Below are positions 56,203 through 64,000 of a stretch of DNA of 64,000 nt, in pieces (the first letter of the stretch is position 1; every line of letters starts with the position of its first letter). Under the pieces are notes generated by a model. That model was not told where the DNA came from. It saw only the letters and a program-made list of their open reading frames with translations, and searched no databases. This DNA comes from Girardinichthys multiradiatus (Eukaryota; Chordata; Actinopteri; Cyprinodontiformes; Goodeidae): NCBI RefSeq assembly GCF_021462225.1, contig NC_061804.1, forward strand, positions 11,290,740-11,354,739. The letters are read 5' to 3'. A program made the position numbers and the translations under genes.

Positions 56203-58384
56203 TGTGCTTCCATTTTAGGGAATCATTTCCCCAGTTTTAGCCTTTTGGGCTCTAGGTCCACCTATTTCCTCTAACAGCGCTTTATTTCAGTGCTATCTGA
56301 GGATCCATTGTAAAATGTACATGTTTGAGCCTAGAGCAGATTTACGTCTTAATCTGTGGGAGTGTTTCAGCTTCTCTAATTAATCTGAAACAATGTTGTG
56401 TCTCTGCTTTTTAAATAAACTTGAATAATAATAATAAATAAATAAATAATAAATAAACTTTCTGATAGATATGTGTGGCTCCCTACCAGCAACACAAACT
56501 GTGAGTTACATTTAGCTGCTTCTGGAAATTAAAGTAAAAATGATAACCAGAGAATAAAATGTGCAAGGTGTAACACTCAACATAAAAACTGCCCATGCAA
56601 AGTGTTCAATGTTATTCAAATCTCTTAGCATAACTACATTCAGTGACGCCTCAGCTCTGATATTCAATGTGGTATTTGAATATCAGGCGAGGTGATTCAT
56701 TTGAGGCTCACGGGGTTCAATTCTGTGATGGCCAGGCTTCAACTAGGGAGCCAGCAAAAATCACACACTATAAAGGAACAGAGAGAAACTGGATGCACCA
56801 AACTCTGCTTCTCTGGCTGCTTCAATCAATAATATTAGATATTAATAACTGATAAAAATGCATGCACCAACTACAGAAAGAATATTGACTTCATTTAACT
56901 TGTGTGTAAACTGAATGTGAAGGCCAGTTCATGTTCTCAGGATGTGCTGATTCATGCTCTAATTTTAGGCTAAGATGCCCTGTGTGCACATTCCACGGAA
57001 TAAGTGGATGCATAACTTCAAGCTGTCAACACGCTAACTTAGGGTTGTCTCCACAATTACTTGGCAATTTCCTGCGATGAGGTTGATGCGATATTTGTGC
57101 TGTTGTAATTATTAATAATGAGGCAGCTCCCCCAACACAGGCCTTCCTACAGACAAACATCCATCTTCTTCCTGTGCTCATTAAGCTCCAACTTTTTAGC
57201 ACCACTGGTAAAAATTGTTTACAGGAATTATCTAAGTGACTTAAATGTTTCATATCTTCAAACTAATTTTAATATTGACAAAGATAACCTGAACAAGCAC
57301 AAAAAGCTGTTGTTCAGATGATTTCATTCATTAAGGGTTATAAGCTATTTAAAGTAGCCTAGCCCTGTGTGGAAAAAGTTAATCAGTTAATTTTGCTGAT
57401 CGACTTGATTGGCTTAATGTCACAAAGAGCAGGCGAGTTATTTGCACCGATCTAAGATCAGTGTTTATTTCAGGCATAGGTCACTTGTTGGTGTGAAGGT
57501 ACACTGAGATTTTGTCTTCAAAACTGATACTTATTTGATGTCCTTATGATAAGATGACAGAAAAAGTGCCAGAACCGCTATGTGAAACATCGAGTTAAAC
57601 AGCACTGCCCCTCCTCCGACTGTGCACTGCCAGTCAGCTGGCTAGAAGAATGAAAGGGAAAGACTTTTCCACTCACCATCAAGAATGACAAACTTCGAAG
57701 TTTGCATGAAATCATCCAATTCACCTTTATAAAGTACTTTTAAATCAACACAGCAGGCCATTGTTACACACTGATGACACAAAGAAACAAACAAAACAGT
57801 AGCAGTAGATTAACATTTTAAACTGACATTAAAACCAATAATTATAATTATAATAATACCTTTTAAGAGATTGAGAAACATCAAGAGACTCAGACGTAGT
57901 GTGCCACTACGCTGGTAGTTGTCACTGTTACACTGAAATTAGGCCGATCTGCTCAATTTTATGAGTTTTGTTCTGTCGAATATGTAGATAAGCTTAAACA
58001 GGCGGCAGTCAGAGGAAACCATGGGCCCAGCCATTTATATATTCAGTGTGTGTGTTTATACACTGACCTGGTTAAGCACAAGATTTTTGTCAAGGCTAAA
58101 GAGACATTTTTCATCAGCCTCAGATCTATGGCTACAACTCCTGCATTCAGCACCATTAGCACGCCTGCATCCATTAACGACTCGTCTGAAGCAACATGGC
58201 TGGGTTTTAAATTGTGCATTACACTGCGTAGTCAGGGTTTTACTGTTGAAGAAATGTTTTAAACAACTGAGATGTTACAATACAAACAGCTGAATGTTGT
58301 TTTGATATATTCATTATATATTGAGAAATAAATGTTAAGTTGAAAATGTAAGAGATTTTATTATTAAACGAATGATCATTTATT
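56203..58384. other. No gene recognised
   Basis: AT-rich DNA with AAT/AAAT microsatellite-like text at 56425-56460. None of the short frames has a domain. Confidence 0.45.
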
Positions 58385-58480
58385 ACCACATAAACACACA
58401 AAAGTACCGAAAACTGGTACCGTTGAGTACCGGTATCGATTCCCAGGTACCAAGTATTGGTACCATATCGGTTTAAATGT
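58385..58480. repeat. GGTACC-rich palindromic cluster, probable end of a DNA transposon
   Basis: Three GGTACC sites and several GTACCG or CGGTAC variants fall within about 80 bp (58412-58466). Such text is typical of subterminal repeats of certain fish hAT-type elements. The other end was not located. Confidence 0.45.
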
Positions 58481-58499
58481 GAAAGATAGCAATGCCTAA

Positions 58500-59480
58500 T
58501 AATAATGCCCCTCTAAGGTGCAAGGTAACCCTTCTTCATTGTTAATAGCGTGAAAAAAATCATTTCTCATTAGCAACCCCCCCATCCCATTCATAAGAAA
58601 AGCTGGTGAAAACACTGAGACTGTCTAATGCATAAAGGTGATTCATTCTACAGTTTTGGGCCAGTGACTGAAAATCCCCTTTCAGCTTCTTTTTTGTCTT
58701 TGGGACGGTTAAAAACAGCTGATCCGCTGACCTGATACTGTGGGGCGTGGCCATGAAGACATTTATGAATAAATAAAAACTTTAAAATCTATTCTTGTTT
58801 GTATTGGTCAAAAGTCGAGCAGCAGCATTCAAAACCGACTGGAGTTGAGTGACTTCTGACCAACATAAAATGCATTGCAATAATTTAAATTAGTTGTGAT
58901 AAAAATGTGGATTAAAATTTTGAAGGGAAGAAAAGAAAAAAACAGTTAACTTTGGCAAGTTAGTTCAAATAAAAAAAGCTGGATTTGACCTCAAGGCTTA
59001 CCTGAGCATCAAATTTAAGACGACAATCCAAGCCTTACAATGAGATATGCTGCTGAGGGCAAGCCCAAATCAACATGAACCTTAGAGCCATTACTAGGCC
59101 CAAACAACATAACCTTAGTCTGTTTATCATTAAAATGTAAAAGCTTCAGAGACATCCATGCCTTAAATTCTGCAATGCAATCCAGTAGCTTGTTGGCAGT
59201 TTAAGCAATTCTCTGATTCAAATCAGGTTATCGTCTGCATAAAAACGCAAAGCAAAGCTCCTTTCTAAGAGCTGAACCCAGAGGAAGCGAGATCACGGCG
59301 GAGGTTGACAACTCACCTGCCTGTTTTGTAATAGCAGTTCCCAGAGTCCAGGTTTCTGGTGATTCAACAACAGTTGAGGAGGGGTGAGAATTTGGCAAAA
59401 CCAATAATGCTATAGTTGTATAATAGTGGTTATGGCAAGCTGTTTTGCATTTATTATTTATACTATCAAGTGTCATTGCG
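58500..59480 (-). pseudogene. L2-like LINE reverse-transcriptase relic
   Basis: The - strand reads LPLGSALRKELCFAFLCRR (59290-59230), the motif before YADD with the catalytic residues lost. LLDCIAEFKAWMSLKLLHFN, DKQTKVMLFGPSNGSKVHVD and LGLP follow (59183-59050). More decayed C-terminal parts lie farther left. Many stops and shifts. The order fits L2-clade LINEs and differs from the L2-like copy at 50860-52746. Confidence 0.72.
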
Positions 59481-61047
59481 GCCTGCTAGAGATGCGCCAA
59501 CTTCGCAAACCGTAAAGTTTAATAAATGTCCTTAAAAGCACTAAATGTCATTAGAGCTGTAACATCCACCTAGTGTCCAAACAGTGTTAAAGCAGGTGAA
59601 TGAATGCTTAAAATATTTTAACCTATTTATTTTGTATTTTCACTTTGTGAGATGTTATTCAGTTCTTCTATTTGTGAAAACTAATTTAAACAAACTAATT
59701 TTTCATTCTGTTCTATCATATCTTGAAAGATTGTTCATACTTTTAGTTTTTAGTTCAAACCAGATGATTCAGTTTTTTTATTTAACAGATAGTAGAAGAC
59801 TCCTGCCTTGATGTACATATTCTTTTTGCTAAAGTACCGTATCCATACTGAATCTTGATCCAAAAAGAAGTAGATGTCTCACATTTACTGTTGCAGCGCT
59901 ACTTTATACCCATATTAAATGGTCTAACCTCAAAAGAGAAACAGAAAATGACACAACATGCTGGGTGTAATATGAAGCTTAAATAGGAAAATTGTTCAAG
60001 TGCATTTCAACATCTTTATGCTTATAATATAAAAGAGATAAAGCAAAAGGTGAGTTTAAACTATTGTCGTTTGTCTGTTTGTTCTTGACATTTTAGATTT
60101 CAGTAAGCAGATTTTCTTTAGTTTTTCTTTTCGGCGTGTGATGGATACCTTGCAGAGCTAAATTATTTGTTACAGCTCTTTCTTCAGAAGAAAAGTTATC
60201 TGTCATGTTTGTCGCCTGTCGAGGCGTCTGAGGAGTAAATCTGCTTCACCCAGCAAGTGTCATATGTTGATGGTGAGATGCCCCCTTTCTGCTTCCTCAC
60301 GGTGTTCTACAGCTGCCTGACTCAACACAATATCCACATGACTGGCCGCATATTTCAGACACAGTTGCTCCACAGTACAAGCTGTTTTCCACCATGCACA
60401 CTGGTAATGTGAAGTTGGATTCTCTGCAGTTAAAAAATTCATTACCAACTTTCTGCAGCTTTGTTGATTTGAAAAGCTTTACATGACACGCCAAACGCTT
60501 TACCACTGAGAGACTTCCTAAATTCAGAATCCCATTAAAAACAGTTTAAAGAATAAGAGTCAAAGTTTGGATGCATTTAATTTCATTCAGTTTAACCTGC
60601 TATGACTGATCAGTGGATTATACGCGGATTATACGCGGTACTCTGGTTTTGTCAGGTACTGTTGATAAAACACTTTTTGATTAATACATTTAGATAAATA
60701 CACTTCATTAGTACCACTAACAACCAGATAAACCATGGAAGGTAAAATCATCGCTGGAATAAGAGTTAAAGGACTACAATCAGCATGCATGGTTTTTATA
60801 AAGCAAGCAACACCAGAATGTTCTGGACACACTGGTTTTCAGTGAGCCTAAACTTGCTAAACCTTTTTATAATTACACCTTTAGCCTCATTGGTGCAAAT
60901 GGAGCGGCCATTTTGTAAAGTAAGAATACAAACTAGTGTTTGTATTTGTCAACTTTCTGATTATTGGGGGAAAACATCACTTCCTGCAATCAGACAATAT
61001 TATACAATATTAAAATTAATTTTCATTTTGTTTGTAATTTGTAAACA
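59481..61047. other. No gene recognised; small tandem repeat at 60615-60638
   Basis: AT-rich noncoding DNA. GGATTATACGC occurs twice in tandem at 60615-60636. No domain in any frame. Confidence 0.45.
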
Positions 61048-61055
61048 ATCTGAAC

Positions 61056-61427
61056 TAGGGCTGAAACAATTCATCGGATTTAACGTGATTTATCGATTAT
61101 TGAAATAATCAACTAATTTAGTAATTGAATAATCATTAACTGGAGTATACAGACTAAATCATGCCATTTGCTGAAAGAACAACCCACCCACAGCAGTAAT
61201 TGGGTCAAAACTGTACAAAAACTATATACATTTTGCATGTAGGTTGAATATAGGTTGAATATGCTCCATCCAGAACTTCTCAAGTGGCCTAGCTTTAGCT
61301 TCACCTGGTTCAAATTCTGTAAAAAAAAAATTGCACCTTTTGTGCACCGTCCATTTATTAAACCATTAATTGGAAACATAGTCAACAGATTAATAGATTA
61401 GCAAAATAATCGTTAGTGACAGCCCTA
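61056..61427. mobile_element. hAT-type MITE (372 bp) with 8-bp target duplication
   Basis: Ends are TAGGGCTGAAACAA and GTGACAGCCCTA (TAGGGCTG / CAGCCCTA inverted). Subterminal ATTATCGATTATTG and AATAATCG repeats are typical of this family. Flanks atctgaac (61048-61055) and atttgaac (61428-61435) agree in 7 of 8, the hAT duplication length. No transposase encoded. Confidence 0.92.
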
Positions 61428-61429
61428 AT

Positions 61430-62224
61430 TTGAACTGTAAACCCAGCCTGTTTGAGCGGGCGCAGGACCAGTCTGCATGCTCCAGTTTGATTCGGATAGA
61501 ACACATTCACACGTTTTCTTGTGAAAGGATGCTTGAGTTTTTATCCAGTGATGTACACAGACTGTCATCTCCTCATGTTTGCTGCAGCTTCATAAAAATG
61601 ACCATATGAATGTCTCTCCAAAGAAAAGGTTGTTGCTGCTGTTGCTAAACGGATCAAGGCTCAGCAGGTAAGAACACTTCCTGGTTGCAAAAGTACATTT
61701 AGATATCGGCAGTTATTGTTAATAATAAAAAATCCGAAATTATTTTTATTATTAATAATCCAAAATTCTTCTTATTATTATTAAAATAAGATAAATTACA
61801 GGTGCACATAATATATTTAAATAAATGTTTCGCTAAAGATTCTAATACAAAGTTAAAAAATGACACCAGGTAGTGTCTTCAGATCTTCAGTCATCCCTTG
61901 TGTCTGCTGCTGCTGTTCTATGCTGCTCACTGCGCCTCCGGTTGTTTCACTCAGTGCCGTATTAACCTGGATTTTCACTGCATCTGCTCCAGTCCAGTCC
62001 GGTCCGATGCGTACCCTGGAGTGATAAATGTGGTAGCAAGTCAAAAACAACTCATTCTGTGGAAGTTAAACTGCTTAATTTTTCATTTATGCATCCAGAT
62101 ATTTTCATGTGTTTTGTTCCCTGAGTTCATTTGTTAATTAATTTGGTGCATTTAATGTTTAATTGCTCACCTTATAATACCTTAGTTAACCCAGTAACTG
62201 AACTAAGTGTTCTAATGTAAACAA
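61430..62224. other. No feature seen
   Basis: Noncoding sequence with A/T runs and no recognised element. Confidence 0.45.
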
Positions 62225-62765
62225 CTGCTAAAATATAGACGTGCATGTATAAATATGAGTGTATTTATTAATATAGCGAGATTTAGTTCATTTTTTGTGA
62301 ATTATTTTGAAAATCTGGATGTAGTGCTGGTTCTGTTTCCTGGTGGTCTGATTCATGTATATTGACTCTGGCCGTGCTTTGGCATCCGCCAAAAATAGAT
62401 GCTGGTTGACGTCCGCAGATCTGCCATCTGATGAAAGCTGACTCTGTTCTTTGACTCTGCTGCGTCTCTCTGATAGTGACTGAAATATATCTAAAGAAAT
62501 ATTAGATTCTTTGCTGCTGTCTGTGTTGCTGCCTTTGTAGCAGCAGTCAGTTTAAATGCCGGGGTTCCCCTTCTACATCATAAAAGAGGGCGACAAAATC
62601 ACAAAGGAGTGGTCTGGAAATGCCTTTTTTAGTGAAATTTATGACTATATATCTTAAGAACTGTTCATTTCAGTGGCATGAATTTACCTGTTAAAGTATT
62701 TCATCAATGTTTCCATAAATGTAATTGGATTTATCATGAAAATGTGATGTCACGGGCACTTTAAG
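62225..62765. repeat. Dispersed repeat, inverted copy of 24772-25285
   Basis: Aligns as reverse complement with 24772-25285 across about 500 bp, including TGCGTCTCTCTGATAGTGAC and ATATCTAAAGAAATATTAGA. It contains a short internal stretch (near 62395-62430) not matched in the other copy. Coding capacity is not seen. Confidence 0.8.
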
Positions 62766-64000
62766 ATAGCTGCATCATTGCAAAAAGTACTTCCTGCTTA
62801 TCAAAATAAAAGCACATCCTGTTCCATTCATTCAGAAATTTATTTACACCCTACTTTGCACTCGTTTTGCAAAAGCTTTAAAGAAGATTTGGAGAACGGT
62901 ATTGATTGGAGACGTTTTTGATTTCATGTTCAATATATTCTACACATCTGCATTTCTGCTTTTATTAGACCTGATTCTAATGAACAGTTAGTGACAGTAG
63001 CGAAGGATGGATCTCTGAATTATATCTCTGTAGATGTTTGGAGCAGAAATATCTGCTGGATGGATTCAGTCAATAGAGATTCATATTATTGATAATTCCA
63101 AATGATTAAGGAAAATTGGGTAATTTGAATTGCTTCTGTGTCTCTGTTATCATGTTCAGGCTACTTCGATAATACTTGGAGCTCCAGGTTTAATTATGGT
63201 GTTAATAAGGTTTGGACTCATTTCAGATTTTATAATCTGCCAGAGAGGATGGAGGTTGGCAGGATTTGTACAAAATGCAGCTTTTTAGAGCGCTCAGCCA
63301 ACGTGGCAGTCCAATATGAAACATTACTGGCAGTTATGCTCAGTGAACTTGTTAAATTTGCTGAGGAGTCCTTTCCAGAAAAAACTAACTGCTGAACTGT
63401 GCTGAATGAAGACACTAAAAGAAAATATCTTCTCATATGACATTAATTTTCCTATTGTTAAAACTGCTGAAGTTCCATGTTTTACAATCCTACTTTTAGT
63501 GATTTAAAACAACTTTTCTTTCAGATTTATTTCTGTTAACTTCCATTAACAACAGTCAGAGCTACAGCATCTCCCACACTAATCGACATCCCTGGTAAAG
63601 ATGTATTAAAATTATTTAATCTTATTGCAGCAAAATAATCTCACGATGACAGTGTTATAAAAATCCATCCATGTATTCAGGAGGGGAAACAAACCCCACA
63701 TCAAGCATAAATTGGCTTGAATAACATTGCTGGTGCCACAAGTATCGATATCCCTGATCAGAGGGTCAAGGAGATGCCCAGTTCTCCCAGGGATTTTTCA
63801 AAACAGGAAAAACAAGAGAACATACTTTTGGAATTTCTATTTCCCACATAACTTCTGTATCTCAGTGTGTATATTTCTACCAACGTTTTGAGAGTACTAT
63901 CCTACAAATATTTGAGTTTATGCTGGACAATGTCCTTTCAGTTCGCATATTGAGGACACAAGTAAGAAACCTTCAGATTAGAATGGGCTTTCAACCCAAC
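62766..64000. other. No gene recognised
   Basis: The 85-codon + strand frame at 63138-63395 has no domain and overlaps a 68-codon frame on the other strand. No transposon ends seen. Confidence 0.4.

Noticed and set aside
63138..63395. 85-codon + strand ORF
   Set aside because: Opposite strand also open; no domain.
1..64000. CRISPR arrays, bacterial operons or phage genes
   Set aside because: No regularly spaced repeats, no ribosome-binding-site-led gene runs; all coding relics are of eukaryotic transposons.

Overview
The window is eukaryotic DNA from a ray-finned fish, most likely a percomorph teleost. The evidence is a set of fish-type transposons: a Rex3-like LINE, an L2/Rex1-like LINE with an apurinic endonuclease domain, several Tc1 families, hAT and pogo transposons, tRNA-derived SINEs, and an LTR family with fish-type ends. 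The species cannot be named from sequence alone. No complete cellular protein gene, rRNA, tRNA, CRISPR or bacterial operon was found. Most open frames are chance frames or broken transposon genes.

Layout. 1-284 is the end of a Tc1 copy cut by the window edge. 1.7-2.4 kb is an unusual C-rich block. 3.2-3.8 kb is a solo LTR with a perfect 5-bp target duplication. 4.9-6.2 kb is a 5'-truncated Rex3-like LINE with an open reverse-transcriptase frame and a 12-bp target duplication. 10.9-14.8 kb is a three-level nest: an old Tc1-like element holds a younger Tc1, which holds a retroposed insert encoding a 128-aa membrane-protein-like ORF. 16.8-20.4 kb holds Tc1 relics, two related LTR-like copies (one with a CRE and TATA promoter) and a SINE. 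24.8-28.6 kb holds a dispersed repeat, a decayed hAT transposon and an L2 tail. 31.5-33.8 kb has no transposon signature and looks like conserved noncoding DNA. 34-36.5 kb holds DNA-transposon relics and an internally deleted Tc1. 37.9-38.4 kb has two exon-like cassettes. 39.3-40.7 kb is a nearly intact Tc1. 43.2-45.4 kb holds a SINE and a pogo/Tigger element. 46.9-48.6 kb is the 3' end of an LTR retrotransposon followed by an L1-like LINE tail. 50.6-52.9 kb is a DNA-transposon relic carrying an L2 LINE, which carries a MITE. 53.3-56.2 kb is a second copy of the younger Tc1 family, broken by a LINE that kept its 5' end and lost its 3' end. 58.4-62.8 kb holds an L2 relic, a hAT MITE and an inverted copy of the 24.8-kb repeat.

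Working together. The elements do not form a pathway; they record successive insertions. At least five DNA transposons here were later used as landing sites by other elements. The least-explained items are the 128-aa transmembrane ORF with its roughly 230-bp flanking duplication and perfect fold-back junction, the exon-like cassettes near 38 kb, and the transposon-free stretches that may be host enhancers.
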